A stretch of 64,000 nt of DNA from Neoalteromonas arenosi (GTDB lineage Bacteria > Pseudomonadota > Gammaproteobacteria > Enterobacterales > Alteromonadaceae), in assembly GCF_030362855.1 (NCBI RefSeq), contig NZ_JAUCBP010000007.1, positions 558,675-622,674 of the forward strand, in the 5' to 3' direction. How positions within the stretch are numbered: position 1 is the first letter of the stretch; each line of letters begins with the position of its first letter. The notes beneath the pieces were generated by a model, which saw only the letters and a program-made list of their open reading frames with translations, was not told the DNA's origin and made no database searches. A program made the translations under genes and the position numbers. Below are positions 53,903-63,575 of this stretch, in pieces.

Positions 53903-56200
53903 TTAGTAGAACGTTACCTTAGCTTCAACACCCCAGATACGCGGCTCATTTACGATACCGGTAAGGTTGTTAAAGTCGATGGCACCACGAACATTGTGTT
54001 CATCGGTAATGTTACGGCCAAAGAAGGCAATGGTGTATCCATCGTTAAAGTTTTCGTAACCGATGCGTAATCCACCTTCGTAGTTGTCATCCGTTTTGAA
54101 TTCTACTGAGTCATACAAGAACAAGTTAGTTTCACCTTGGAACGCCCAGTCAGTAAACACAAAGAACTCACCGTCATCGCCTGCTGGAATAGTATAGCGA
54201 GCAGTGAAATTGAAGATCGTTTCAGGTGCTTGTGGGAATGGGTTACCATCGATAAATGCACGATTGTCGTCAGTGCGAGGGTCTAGCACTGTGCAGTTAC
54301 CACTAAAATCTGCATTTGAACCACAAGGTTGCACAGTCAACGTATCGTCTTGGATTTCAGTATTGTTATAACTGAACCCAGCGGTAAGCGTTAGCTCGTC
54401 TGTGGCTAGCCATTGCGCGTCAACTTCAAAACCGTAACCAACACCTTTGTCAGCGTTAACTAGCGCAGTAAAGTTGCTACCGCCACCAATTGCTGAGAAC
54501 TGAATGTCGTCGATCTGATAGTAGTATGCCGCCGCGTTTAGGCGCAGTTTGTCGTCAAGCAGATCGCTTTTAAAACCACCTTCAATTGAATTGATCGTTT
54601 CAGCGTCGGCAACACTTGGGCTACCTTCAAAAGCCACGTCACGACCTTGAATCGTTTGTGCACGGAAACCGTTAGCGAAACGTGCAAATAGTGATGTGTC
54701 ATCCGTTAAACGGTAGTTTGCACTGAGTTCAAAGCTAACCTGACCGTCATCAACGTCAATGGGATCATAGTCTTGAATCGAGGCCGCGCCAATCACTAAT
54801 GCAAAGCCATTAACGTTCTGCTCACCCACTACGAGTGACTTGTCGTCATGGGTGTAGCGAATACCACCAGTTACGTTTAGCTTCTCGTTAACCTGATAAT
54901 CAGTTTGTGCAAATACAGCCCATGTGGTGTTTTCATGCGTTACTGTTGTTGCACCAAAGAATCCATCGATACTGGTTACGCTGAACGAAGAATCAAACAA
55001 GAATGCACCGGCTTGCCAGCGCAATGCATCATCTGTGTTGCTTGCGAAACGAAACTCTTGGGTCAATTGTTCAAGGTCGTTTAGGTTGTCTTGCGTGACT
55101 GCATCAAACGGAATGAAACCCGGGAACGATGTTTCAACATTGCCATCACCATTGATGTCTTCTGGTGCAAACAATGAAACACCGCCATCGATATCACCCA
55201 AACTGAAGCCTTCTGCCTCTTCGTATGCGGTAATTGAAACGAAGTCTACCGTGTCCATTGAGTACTCTAACTTCAATGAAGCACCAAAGTTGCGGTATTC
55301 TTGTGGGTTATTATCTGCACCGTCGCCCGTTAGGTCGCCGTTGTAATATACGACTTCACGCTGATAGTTCTCATTTAAATCGTTTGAACCGTTAGTGAAA
55401 ACATTTGCACGGAAAATTGACGCCGTACCTTCTAGGTCACGGCCGTGTAGGTTTAACAATGCAGAGAAATCGTCTGAAGGTTGATAAAGCAGCTGTGCAC
55501 GCCATGCTTTTTCATCAAAACCACCCAATGCGTCTTTTTGACCTGTGTACGCATTGTCAATATAGTCGTCACGGTCTTGTGAAAGCACGGAGATACGACC
55601 TGAAAGCTCATCTGTTAAACCGCCACCAACAGCACCTTCAAAATTAATTGTGCCAAAGCTACCGAAACCGAGTTTGGCATAACCATCAAAAGAGTCAGAC
55701 GGCTTTACAGAATCGAATTTGACGATACCGGCAGTGGTGTTTCGGCCGAACAACGTACCTTGTGGGCCGCGAATAACTTCAACCTGTTGTACGTCAAACA
55801 ATGGGAAGCTTTTTAGTACCACGTTTTCCATGACAACATCGTCCATGACGATTGAAACGGGTTGCGAAGCGGCTAAGTCAAAATCAGTGTTACCCAGACC
55901 ACGCATGTAGAAGCGCGGCGCAACACGGCCATTTGATGACTCAGCGTACAAACCTGGAACGCGTACTGCCAATGCAAGAATGTCTTCACCGCCAGAGAAT
56001 AACGACTCAAAGCGTTCGCCGTTAAGAGTCGCAATTGAAATAGGAACTTCTTGGATTGATTGTGTACGCTTTTGCGCTGTCACAGTAATGGTTTCTAATA
56101 CCGCTTCTTCCGAAGCCGCTGGTTCTTGTGCAAGAACTGCTGTACTAGACAAAGCGAGAGCGATGCTTGTCGCGAGCGTTGCTGTCTTAAATGTTGTCAT
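53903..56200 (-). CDS. TonB-dependent outer-membrane receptor
   Basis: The product is 765 residues. Signal peptide ends at VLAQ. A TonB-box-like ETITVTAQKR lies near residue 35, followed by the plug domain (about 45-160, with RGPQGTLFGRNTTAG) and the 22-strand barrel; the final GVEAKVTFY ends in an aromatic residue, as outer-membrane proteins do. The plug form is of the FecA/FyuA-like group with no carboxypeptidase-like extension, so it is not a SusC protein. Ligand is uncertain: neighbours include two S9 peptidases (peptides) downstream and a GlxA-type regulator and acyl-CoA genes upstream. It has its own promoter just after the regulator gene. Confidence 0.92.
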   Translation of the reverse strand: MTTFKTATLATSIALALSSTAVLAQEPAASEEAVLETITVTAQKRTQSIQEVPISIATLNGERFESLFSGGEDILALAVRVPGLYAESSNGRVAPRFYMRGLGNTDFDLAASQPVSIVMDDVVMENVVLKSFPLFDVQQVEVIRGPQGTLFGRNTTAGIVKFDSVKPSDSFDGYAKLGFGSFGTINFEGAVGGGLTDELSGRISVLSQDRDDYIDNAYTGQKDALGGFDEKAWRAQLLYQPSDDFSALLNLHGRDLEGTASIFRANVFTNGSNDLNENYQREVVYYNGDLTGDGADNNPQEYRNFGASLKLEYSMDTVDFVSITAYEEAEGFSLGDIDGGVSLFAPEDINGDGNVETSFPGFIPFDAVTQDNLNDLEQLTQEFRFASNTDDALRWQAGAFLFDSSFSVTSIDGFFGATTVTHENTTWAVFAQTDYQVNEKLNVTGGIRYTHDDKSLVVGEQNVNGFALVIGAASIQDYDPIDVDDGQVSFELSANYRLTDDTSLFARFANGFRAQTIQGRDVAFEGSPSVADAETINSIEGGFKSDLLDDKLRLNAAAYYYQIDDIQFSAIGGGSNFTALVNADKGVGYGFEVDAQWLATDELTLTAGFSYNNTEIQDDTLTVQPCGSNADFSGNCTVLDPRTDDNRAFIDGNPFPQAPETIFNFTARYTIPAGDDGEFFVFTDWAFQGETNLFLYDSVEFKTDDNYEGGLRIGYENFNDGYTIAFFGRNITDEHNVRGAIDFNNLTGIVNEPRIWGVEAKVTFY

Positions 56201-56264
56201 TGTGTGTTCCGAAAAGGTTATTTTTTATTGGAAAGTCGTAGCCGATGGGAGCCGGCCGGAACTC

Positions 56265-56292
56265 ATTATACCAGTAGCCGGAAGCTTATCTA
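56265..56292 (-). promoter_or_regulatory. Candidate promoter of the TonB receptor gene
   Basis: On the minus strand TAGATA (56287-56292), 16-base spacer, TATAAT (56265-56270) with extended TGG before it. The expected start falls at an 8-bp palindrome CCGGCCGG (56252-56259), a possible operator. Confidence 0.55.
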
Positions 56293-57306
56293 GACGATAT
56301 TAATCTTTTGAAACGATTTACGGTAATAACCGGGCGAAAATCCGGTCAAACGCTTAAATAATCGGGTGAATGAACTCACATCTTCATAGCCGATTTCATT
56401 CACGATCTGGCTGATCGGCATGTCGTCATAGCCCAATAGGCGCTTGGCTTCTTCAACGCGCAAGAATTGCAGGTACTGCTGTGGTGTTTGGCCTGTTGCG
56501 CGCTTAAACCGGCGGATCATCGTTCGCGGAGTTAACGCTATGCGTACCGCCATGGACTCAATACTGATGTTTGTCCGGTATTGTTGTTCAAGCCAATCTT
56601 GTAGTTCAGAGATTTCTTGGTCATGGTGAAACTTGCGCCGTTGTAAAGGGGCATAAGCGGCTTGTTGACCGCGGTTAAAATCTACTACATGCGTCTTAGC
56701 GGTGTCTGCCGCAACGCGTTGCCCACAGTATCGCTCAATCAGTTTCAACACCAAATCAAACCAAGCCATGCCACCTCCGGCACAGAACACTCGTTCATCT
56801 TCAGTGATCAACTGTTGGGGTTGTAAGAGAGCCTTGGGAAACATGGTTAGAAATTGCTCGGCATAACCCCAATGCGTGGTAGTTTTGCGTCCATCGAGCA
56901 AACCTGCGTTGGCAAGAATAAACGCACCGGTACAGTTACTCGCCAAATCAGAACCGGCTCGATGTAGGCGAATAAGATGAGGTAATAAACCACGGGTTTG
57001 CTCCAACACGTGGCCAATCTCACCACCAATTGTTGGGATCATGACAATATCCGACTGTTGGACTCTATCGAGCGCCACAGAGGCCTGCAATACGTGTTGG
57101 TTGATGCAATGGATTGGTGTGCCATCTAAGCTGGCTAATTGCACGGTAAAGTATTGTTGAATGGGTTCCTGATGGATTCGCTGCCATGCAACACCAGCGA
57201 GTGCAAACATGTCCATGGCACCAGTAATGGATGAGGCGAGGGCGTCATCAAATCCAACTATAGTGACTACAAAAGGGCTATTGCTGGTCTGGTTCACTGC
57301 TTCCAT
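56290..57306 (-). CDS. GlxA-type AraC-family transcriptional regulator
   Basis: The product is about 338 residues from the ATG at 57306 (MEAVNQTSN), preferred to a TTG at 57381 that overlaps the neighbour's promoter region; Met codons at 57351 and 57306 are both possible. An N-terminal DJ-1/PfpI-like domain (FVVTIVGFDDALASSITGAMD, shown in part; Cys in ASNCTGAFILA) is followed by an AraC HTH pair (SIESMAVRIALTPRTMIRRF, ISQIVNEIGYEDVSSFTRLF). GlxA-type regulators respond to small metabolites such as amines or choline derivatives, but the ligand is unknown. It is divergent from the acyl-CoA dehydrogenase operon and upstream of the TonB receptor on the same strand, so either may be its target. 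Confidence 0.88.
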   Translation of the reverse strand: MEAVNQTSNSPFVVTIVGFDDALASSITGAMDMFALAGVAWQRIHQEPIQQYFTVQLASLDGTPIHCINQHVLQASVALDRVQQSDIVMIPTIGGEIGHVLEQTRGLLPHLIRLHRAGSDLASNCTGAFILANAGLLDGRKTTTHWGYAEQFLTMFPKALLQPQQLITEDERVFCAGGGMAWFDLVLKLIERYCGQRVAADTAKTHVVDFNRGQQAAYAPLQRRKFHHDQEISELQDWLEQQYRTNISIESMAVRIALTPRTMIRRFKRATGQTPQQYLQFLRVEEAKRLLGYDDMPISQIVNEIGYEDVSSFTRLFKRLTGFSPGYYRKSFQKINIV

Positions 57307-57440
57307 AAAACGAATGAAGTGTGCTCTATTGAGATAAATGATAGGTGGCATTATAGGCCATAAATATGTCGTAAGTGACAATTATTTTTAGCTCAGCTAC
57401 ATGCCAGAATAGAGCTTTTGGTGTTACTAGAGTTACTGCT

Positions 57441-59246
57441 ATGGCAAACCTACTTGTCCCTCGCGACGAACTGGAATTCCAGTTGTTTCAAAACTTAGAT
57501 TTAGACAGCGTTCTGCAACGCCCATATTTTTCTGATCATGATCGAGGTTCTATCGCAGCCATTCTGGATACGGCTGAGCAAATAGCTGAAGAGCAGTTCT
57601 TACCGCACAACGCTGAAGCCGATAAAAATGAGCCGGTATTCGACGGTCAGAAAGTATCGATGATGGATGAAGTGAAGATCGCTTTCGATACCTATCGAGA
57701 AGCCGGTTTTATTGCCGGGCGTTATAGCTTTGAAGACGGCGGGATGCAATTACCAGAAACTGTAATGACGGCATGTGCCAGTTACTTTATGGCGGCTAAC
57801 CCATCATCAACCGCGTATCCGTTTCTAACCGCGGCCGCGGCGAATGTGATTTGTCACTTTGCAGGTGATGAACTTAAACACCGTTATATGCCACGTATGT
57901 TGACCGGTGAATTCACCGGCACAATGGCATTAACAGAACCACATGCGGGTTCATCATTGGCCGATATCCGCACGTCGGCTACACCGCAGGATGACGGTAC
58001 GTATCGCCTCAAAGGCAGTAAAATTTACATCAGTGGTGGAGAGCACGAGTTATCCAGCAATATCATTCACTTGGTACTGGCTAAGATCCCCGGTGGTCCG
58101 GCAGGAGTTAAAGGTATTTCATTGTTTATTGTCCCTAAATATCGTCTAACCGAGGACGAACAAATTGGTGCGAAAAACGACGTCACTCTCGCTGGACTCA
58201 TTCACAAAATGGGTTATCGCGGTACCACCTCTACGGCACTAACCTTCGGCGAAAACGATGATTGTCATGGCTATTTAGTGGGAGAACCGCACCAAGGTTT
58301 GCGCTATATGTTTATGATGATGAACGAAGCGCGCATTGGCGTTGGTTTCGGTGCTGCAATGATTGGTTACCGCGGTTATCGCTATTCTTTGGAATATGCT
58401 AAAGATCGCGTTCAAGGGCGTAAACCACCGCACACAGGCCCAGCAGATCCCGCCGTACCCATTATTGAACACGGTGATGTGCGTCGCATGTTGTTGGCCC
58501 AAAAGGCCTACACCGAAGGCGGTATGGCACTGTGCTTCTATGGCGCTAAACTTGTCGATGATCTCACCAGCATGGAAGAGGGCGCAGACAAAACGGCCAC
58601 TGCTGAACTACTCGACCTATTAACCCCAGTTTGTAAAGCCTGGCCCTCTGAATTTGGTCCCAAAGCTAACGATTTGGCCATCCAAGTGTTAGGCGGGGCG
58701 GGCTATACGCGTGAATATCCCGTTGAACAATGCTGGCGTGATAATCGTCTAAACCCTATCCACGAAGGAACGAACGGTATTCAAGCGCTGGATCTAATGA
58801 CTCGTAAGTTGTGGCAAAATCAACAACAAGGTTTACGCGCCTTCCAAAAAGTGCTTCAGCAAGACTTAGCCCAAGCCACTTTGCCGCGAAGTGCCGCATT
58901 AGTGGCACAGCTACACCCATACCTCGGCAAACTTGAACAGATCATTGGTCATATCGGCCAGAGCTTACAGTCTGAAAAACAATCGGCGCTATTAAGCGAC
59001 GCCCAGTGTTTTATGAACATTTTCTCTTCGGTGGTAATGAGTTGGATGTGGATCCGTCAAGCAACAGCCGCTGAAAAACAAATGAGTGAGCTAGATACTG
59101 ACAATCCGAAATATCATTTTTACGCAGGTAAATTACACGCTGCCGACTACTATTTACGTTGGGAACTCCCCCTGATCGAACGCGACTTTGCCCTACTTAA
59201 GGCGCTCGATGATACCTGTGACTCAATGCAAGCCGAGTGGTTCTAA
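57441..59246 (+). CDS. Acyl-CoA dehydrogenase, DmdC-like subgroup
   Basis: The product is 601 residues from the ATG at 57441 (MANLLVPRDELEF); the frame is open to 57375, but that part has no family match. FAD/substrate segments include ALTEPHAGSSLADIRTSA, KIYISGGEHE and VLGGAGYTREYPVEQ. The catalytic Glu is likely Glu442 in PIHEGTNGIQALD, the position used by long 590-600-residue acyl-CoA dehydrogenases (DmdC and fatty-acyl types). A C-terminal helical extension (Acyl-CoA_dh_C like) is present. It oxidises acyl-CoA to enoyl-CoA. With the following oxidoreductase and SDR genes it may form a beta-oxidation-like pathway; 3-methylmercaptopropionyl-CoA is only one possible substrate. Confidence 0.88.
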   Translation: MANLLVPRDELEFQLFQNLDLDSVLQRPYFSDHDRGSIAAILDTAEQIAEEQFLPHNAEADKNEPVFDGQKVSMMDEVKIAFDTYREAGFIAGRYSFEDGGMQLPETVMTACASYFMAANPSSTAYPFLTAAAANVICHFAGDELKHRYMPRMLTGEFTGTMALTEPHAGSSLADIRTSATPQDDGTYRLKGSKIYISGGEHELSSNIIHLVLAKIPGGPAGVKGISLFIVPKYRLTEDEQIGAKNDVTLAGLIHKMGYRGTTSTALTFGENDDCHGYLVGEPHQGLRYMFMMMNEARIGVGFGAAMIGYRGYRYSLEYAKDRVQGRKPPHTGPADPAVPIIEHGDVRRMLLAQKAYTEGGMALCFYGAKLVDDLTSMEEGADKTATAELLDLLTPVCKAWPSEFGPKANDLAIQVLGGAGYTREYPVEQCWRDNRLNPIHEGTNGIQALDLMTRKLWQNQQQGLRAFQKVLQQDLAQATLPRSAALVAQLHPYLGKLEQIIGHIGQSLQSEKQSALLSDAQCFMNIFSSVVMSWMWIRQATAAEKQMSELDTDNPKYHFYAGKLHAADYYLRWELPLIERDFALLKALDDTCDSMQAEWF

Positions 59247-59280
59247 GGCAACTAACAATTACTATAAAAGGACACAAACT

Positions 59281-60294
59281 ATGCAAAACAGACAGTACTT
59301 ATTAGCGTCACGTCCAGTGGGCGCACCAACGAAAGACAATTGGTCTTTTGTAACAACAGAAACCCCAGCGTTAGGTGAACGTGAAATCTTGGTGCGAATC
59401 GATTACATCTCTTTAGACCCAGCCATGCGCGGGTGGATGAACGATGGTAAATCCTATATTGAGCCGGTAGGCATTGGCGAAGTCATGCGCGCAGGCACAG
59501 TCGGTGAGGTACTTGAGTCCACGGATCCAAATTTCGCTAAAGGTGATTTCGTGTACGGTCATTTCGGTGTTCAAGAGTATGCTGTGGTGAGTACTAAAGG
59601 CGTGCATAAAGTTGACCCATCACTTGCGCCGCTACAGCGCTACCTAGGCGTGTTGGGCATGCCAGGCATGACCGCGTATTTTGGGATCCTTGATACCGGC
59701 AATCCACAAGAAGGTGAAACCGTTGTGGTCTCTGGTGCTGCTGGTGCTGTTGGCACAGTGGTGGGTCAGATTGCCAAGATCAAAGGTTGCCGAGTCGTTG
59801 GCATTGCTGGTGGTCAGGATAAATGTGATTACTTGATCAACGAGCTAGGCTTCGATGGCGCTATCGATTACAAAAATGAAGATGTTAAGAAAGGCTTAAA
59901 GCGCGAATGTCCGAATGGGGTAGACGTCTATTTTGATAACGTTGGCGGTGAGATCTTAGATGATGTGTTAACTCGGATTAACTTTAAGGCACGTATCGTT
60001 ATCTGCGGTGCGATCAGTCAATACAACAATACTACGCCGGTTAAAGGCCCATCGAATTACTTGTCTTTACTAGTTAATCGCGCCCGCATGGAAGGTATTG
60101 TCGTATTTGATAACGCCGCTAACTACGGTAAAGCTGCGCAAGAAATGGCGGGCTGGATCATGCAGGGTAAGCTAAAAGCTAAAGAGCATGTGGTCGAGGG
60201 ATTAGAAAACTTCCCAGAAACCTTAATGATGCTATTTAACGGTGATAACTTTGGCAAGCTTGTGCTCAAAGTTGACCACCCGAACGAGGCGTAG
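59281..60294 (+). CDS. Zinc-independent MDR oxidoreductase, CurA/YncB-like
   Basis: The product is 337 residues from the ATG at 59281 with AAGGA eight bases upstream; the frame extends left into the previous gene but this start fits the family N-terminus MQNRQYLLASRP. Cofactor binding segment: VVVSGAAGAVGTVVGQIAK; DYKNEDV and VDVYFDNVGGEILDDVL follow as in leukotriene-B4-dehydrogenase-like NADP(H) reductases. LDPAMRGWM is the substrate-loop signature. It reduces activated carbon-carbon double bonds (2-alkenals, enones). It follows the acyl-CoA dehydrogenase by 34 bases and precedes an SDR gene three bases after, forming one operon. Confidence 0.92.
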   Translation: MQNRQYLLASRPVGAPTKDNWSFVTTETPALGEREILVRIDYISLDPAMRGWMNDGKSYIEPVGIGEVMRAGTVGEVLESTDPNFAKGDFVYGHFGVQEYAVVSTKGVHKVDPSLAPLQRYLGVLGMPGMTAYFGILDTGNPQEGETVVVSGAAGAVGTVVGQIAKIKGCRVVGIAGGQDKCDYLINELGFDGAIDYKNEDVKKGLKRECPNGVDVYFDNVGGEILDDVLTRINFKARIVICGAISQYNNTTPVKGPSNYLSLLVNRARMEGIVVFDNAANYGKAAQEMAGWIMQGKLKAKEHVVEGLENFPETLMMLFNGDNFGKLVLKVDHPNEA

Positions 60295-60297
60295 TCG

Positions 60298-61053
60298 ATG
60301 TCAGTATCAGGAAAACGAATTGTAATTACCGGTGGTGCATCAGGGATTGGTGCGGCCAGTGCTAGGGTACTCGCCAGTCGCGGTGCAGCAGTATTAATTA
60401 GTGATGTCAACGAACAAGATGGACAGGCACTTGCTGCGGAGCTCAACGAAAGCGGTGCAACTGCACACTTTTATGCAACCGATGTTGCTGATGTAAATGC
60501 AGTGGGTGAGCTTATCAAAGAAGGCTGTGCAAAGCTTGGTGGTATTGACGTAATGATCAACAACGCCGGAGTCGATCACAACCCAAACAACATGCTAGAA
60601 GTGCCACAGGCGGATTTCGATCGCAATATAGCAATTAACTTAGCCGGCGTTTGGCACTGTATGCGCGCAGCTTTGCCAGTGATGTTGAAACAAGGCAACG
60701 GTCAAATTATCAATATCGCTTCGGTCGCGGGCTTGCGCTCGTCACCGATGTTATCAGCGTACAGCGCAGCGAAGCACGGAGTTATCGGTCTTACTAAAGC
60801 TGCAGCAGTTGAATTTGCCCGTGCGAATATTCGCTGTAATGCAATTTGTCCAAGTTTTGTTGACACGCCAATGGTACAAAATACCCTGAAACGTGTAGAT
60901 GAAAAAGCGCAACGCGCTATAGTTGGTGCCAATCCGATGAAACGTTTAGGCAAAGTAGAAGAGATCGCTTACGCTATTGCTTGGTTGAGCTCAGATGAAT
61001 CAAGCTTTATGACAGGTCAAAACGTAGTGCTCGACGGCGGAATGCTGGCTTAA
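60298..61053 (+). CDS. Short-chain dehydrogenase/reductase, FabG-like
   Basis: The product is 251 residues. NAD(P)-binding TGGASGIGAASA, NNAG in MINNAGVDHNP, catalytic Ser in ASVAGLRSS and Tyr-x3-Lys in AYSAAKHGV. The C-terminus MTGQNVVLDGGMLA is of FabG/BdhA type. An Asp in LISDVNE after the second strand suggests preference for NAD(H). It probably oxidises a 3-hydroxyacyl-CoA or similar alcohol in the acyl-CoA degradation operon. It starts three bases after the MDR gene. Confidence 0.9.
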   Translation: MSVSGKRIVITGGASGIGAASARVLASRGAAVLISDVNEQDGQALAAELNESGATAHFYATDVADVNAVGELIKEGCAKLGGIDVMINNAGVDHNPNNMLEVPQADFDRNIAINLAGVWHCMRAALPVMLKQGNGQIINIASVAGLRSSPMLSAYSAAKHGVIGLTKAAAVEFARANIRCNAICPSFVDTPMVQNTLKRVDEKAQRAIVGANPMKRLGKVEEIAYAIAWLSSDESSFMTGQNVVLDGGMLA

Positions 61054-61067
61054 TAACAGGAACAGTT

Positions 61068-61829
61068 ATGCAAAATTTATTTGATTTAACCGGAAAGGTT
61101 GCTTTAGTTACAGGTGCTAGTCGCGGCATCGGAGAGGCGATTGCTCGTTTGCTCGCACAGTATGGTGCACATGTTATCGTATCAAGTCGTAAAATTGATG
61201 ACTGCCAAACAGTCGCAGACAGCATAGTCGAAGCGGGTGGTAAAGCATCGGCATTGGCTTGTCACGTCGGTGAGATGGCACAAATTAGCGCAGCGTTTGA
61301 ACAGATAAAAGCGGAGTTTGGTCAGCTAGACATTTTAGTTAATAACGCTGCAGCAAATCCGTATTTCGGCCACATCCTTGATACGGACATTGCCGCCTAT
61401 GAAAAAACCGTCGATGTAAACATTCGCGGTTATTTCTTTATGTCGATCGAAGCTGGCAAGATGATGCGCGAGCAGGGCGGTGGTGTTATTCTCAATACGG
61501 CGTCAGTTAATGGTAAACGTCCAGGCGATATGCAGGGGATTTATTCGATTACTAAGGCTGCCGTAATTAGTATGACCCAATCCTTCGCTAAAGAGTGTGG
61601 TCGCTTTAATATTCGCGTAAACGCGCTATTACCAGGTCTTACAGAGACCAAGTTTGCGTCAGCACTGACAACTAATGAGAAGATCTTGAAAACGGCACTT
61701 ATGCAAATACCACTAGGACGCACTGCACAGCCTGAAGAGATGGCGGGTACAGTGCTGTATTTGGTATCTGATGCTTCGAGTTATACAACCGGCACAACGG
61801 TTGTCGTTGACGGCGGGTTCTTAGCTTAA
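61068..61829 (+). CDS. Short-chain dehydrogenase/reductase (second SDR of the operon)
   Basis: The product is 253 residues. [12 protein letters not shown] binds the cofactor; SSRKIDD after the second strand suggests NADP(H). [10 protein letters not shown] replaces NNAG, and [12 protein letters not shown] supplies Tyr-x3-Lys with Ser in [10 protein letters not shown]. This matches SDRs often annotated glucose/ribitol or DHRS4-type, found next to acyl-CoA dehydrogenases. AGGAACAG lies before the ATG. Its stop overlaps the yaiI start by one base (TAATG), so the genes are coupled. Substrate unknown. Confidence 0.9.
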   Translation: MQNLFDLTGKVALVTGASRGIGEAIARLLAQYGAHVIVSSRKIDDCQTVADSIVEAGGKASALACHVGEMAQISAAFEQIKAEFGQLDILVNNAAANPYFGHILDTDIAAYEKTVDVNIRGYFFMSIEAGKMMREQGGGVILNTASVNGKRPGDMQGIYSITKAAVISMTQSFAKECGRFNIRVNALLPGLTETKFASALTTNEKILKTALMQIPLGRTAQPEEMAGTVLYLVSDASSYTTGTTVVVDGGFLA

Positions 61830-62281
61830 TGGCGATCTGGGTCGATGCTGACGCGTGTCCAGTGTTGGCCCGTGATATACTATTCAAAGCGTCCCAACGC
61901 ACCAAAATGCCGGTGTATTTGGTGGCGAATCAAAGTTTGCGTACGCCACCAGATAAACAAATCCAAAGTATTGTTGTTCCCAAAGGTTTTGACATTGCTG
62001 ATGATCACATCGCGCAATCGGCTAAACCCGGCGATTTGGTTATTACCTCTGATATTCCTCTAGCTGCTGAAGTTATCGCTAATGGCGTAGATGCACTAAA
62101 CCCAAGGGGTGAAATGTACGATCGCAGCAGTATCAGGGCGCAACTGAATATGCGTGATTTTATGGATACCATGCGCGCTAGTGGCGAACACACCGGAGGG
62201 CAGCGCAGCTACGGGCAGAAAGAAAAGCAAGGATTTGCGAACAGTTTAGACAGGTGGCTCGCACGAGCCACCATACAATAA
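61829..62281 (+). CDS. yaiI: YaiI/YqxD-family (DUF188) protein
   Basis: The product is 150 residues. The motif [14 protein letters not shown] at the N-terminus and [15 protein letters not shown] in the middle, with [13 protein letters not shown] and RASGEHTGG, are the UPF0178/DUF188 hallmarks with conserved Asp residues (PIN-like fold). The function is not established. It starts inside the stop of the preceding SDR gene. It is convergent with the aminotransferase gene, three bases apart, without a clear terminator. It seems a hitch-hiker in the operon rather than a metabolic partner. Confidence 0.93.
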   Translation: MAIWVDADACPVLARDILFKASQRTKMPVYLVANQSLRTPPDKQIQSIVVPKGFDIADDHIAQSAKPGDLVITSDIPLAAEVIANGVDALNPRGEMYDRSSIRAQLNMRDFMDTMRASGEHTGGQRSYGQKEKQGFANSLDRWLARATIQ

Positions 62282-62284
62282 AGC

Positions 62285-63475
62285 TTATAGAACAGCGATT
62301 AAGGCTTCAGCTAGGCGCTCAACATTGTTTTGGTTGATGCCAGCAATATTTACCCGACTGCTATCCACAAAGTAAACGCTGTGCTGGTCGCGCATTGCGC
62401 GTACTTGCTCTGGGCTAATACACAAGTATGAGAACATGCCTTTTTGTTGATTAACAAATTCAAAATCTTGCTTATCTTGGTTACTGTTTAGTGCATTTGC
62501 TAACAAACCACGCAATGACTTCATGCGCTCACGCATTTCATCAACTTCGTTAATCCATTCTTGTTTTAACTCTGCATCGCTCAAAATGATATCAACCAAT
62601 GCACCGCCATAACTCGGTGGCATTGAATAAATACCGCGTGCAACGCTTTGGATTTGTGATTGCGCTATAGTTTTCACTGCGCTTGTTTCACCTACAATTG
62701 CTGCTAATCCAACACGTTCGCGATATAAGCCAAAGTTCTTGCTGCACGAGGCGGCAATGATAACTTCAGGCAAGGTTTCTACGAACAGGCGTACGGCGTA
62801 AGCGTCGGTATCTAAGCCATCGCCGAAACCTTGATAAGCAATATCGAAAAACGGTAAGAAACCCTGCTGCTGTGTAACCGCAAGGACTTCACACCACTGC
62901 TCTTGCGTTAAGTCTCCACCCGTGGGGTTGTGACAGCAGCCGTGGAACAATACAACATCGCCTTTCGGAATGGTTTTTAGCGCATCGATCATCGCGTCAA
63001 ACTTGATTGATGCTGAGTCTTTGTCGAAGTACGGATAGGTCTTGATCGCAAGACCGGCATTGCCAATTAGTGGAATATGATTCGCCCACGTTGGATCACT
63101 GACCCAAACCGTTAGATCTTTGTTCACGCGAGTAAGCAACTCAGCCAATATACGTAGGGCACCACAACCACCTGGCGCTTGTACTGCGGCCACGCGATCT
63201 GCCAATAGTGCAGGGTGGCTTTGCCCTAAAATCAAGGTCAACATATTGTCGATAAAGCCTTGTACGCCCTGTGGAGTAATGTAGGTCTTACTTGTTTCTG
63301 TCTCAATCAAACGACGCGCAGCTTTAGCTACGGCAGATACAATCGGAGTATTGCCTTGCTCATCTTTGTAAACGCCAACACCCAAATCGATTTTATTGGG
63401 GTTCGGATCTTTTTTATAGGCAGCAGACAAACCTAGTATTGGATCAGGGGCGAGTTGCGGTAGCACGTCGAACAC
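62285..63475 (-). CDS. Aromatic/aspartate aminotransferase (class I)
   Basis: The product is 396 residues from a GTG start with GAGGA eight bases upstream. It has all class-I AAT motifs: IDLGVGVYKDEQGNTP, GGCGALRI, WVSDPTWANH, LFHGCCHNPTGGDL, PFFDIAYQGFGDG and the Schiff-base Lys in SCSKNFGLYRERVG. It uses PLP to exchange amino groups between aromatic amino acids or aspartate and 2-oxoglutarate; TyrB and AspC are the E. coli relatives. Which amino acid is preferred cannot be told. It is a single minus-strand gene convergent with yaiI. Confidence 0.95.
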   Translation of the reverse strand: MFDVLPQLAPDPILGLSAAYKKDPNPNKIDLGVGVYKDEQGNTPIVSAVAKAARRLIETETSKTYITPQGVQGFIDNMLTLILGQSHPALLADRVAAVQAPGGCGALRILAELLTRVNKDLTVWVSDPTWANHIPLIGNAGLAIKTYPYFDKDSASIKFDAMIDALKTIPKGDVVLFHGCCHNPTGGDLTQEQWCEVLAVTQQQGFLPFFDIAYQGFGDGLDTDAYAVRLFVETLPEVIIAASCSKNFGLYRERVGLAAIVGETSAVKTIAQSQIQSVARGIYSMPPSYGGALVDIILSDAELKQEWINEVDEMRERMKSLRGLLANALNSNQDKQDFEFVNQQKGMFSYLCISPEQVRAMRDQHSVYFVDSSRVNIAGINQNNVERLAEALIAVL

Positions 63476-63575
63476 GAGTATTTCCTCTTTGGTTGATTGA
63501 TTAGATAGGCGGCTGGCATTATGACACTACGCGCTTGTCAATAACTAGCACTAATATGGTTATTTAATGGTTTTT

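Noticed and set aside
57307-57440. Longer forms of the GlxA-type regulator and acyl-CoA dehydrogenase that overlap each other
   Set aside because: The extra N-terminal residues match neither family, and the overlap would leave no room for promoters.
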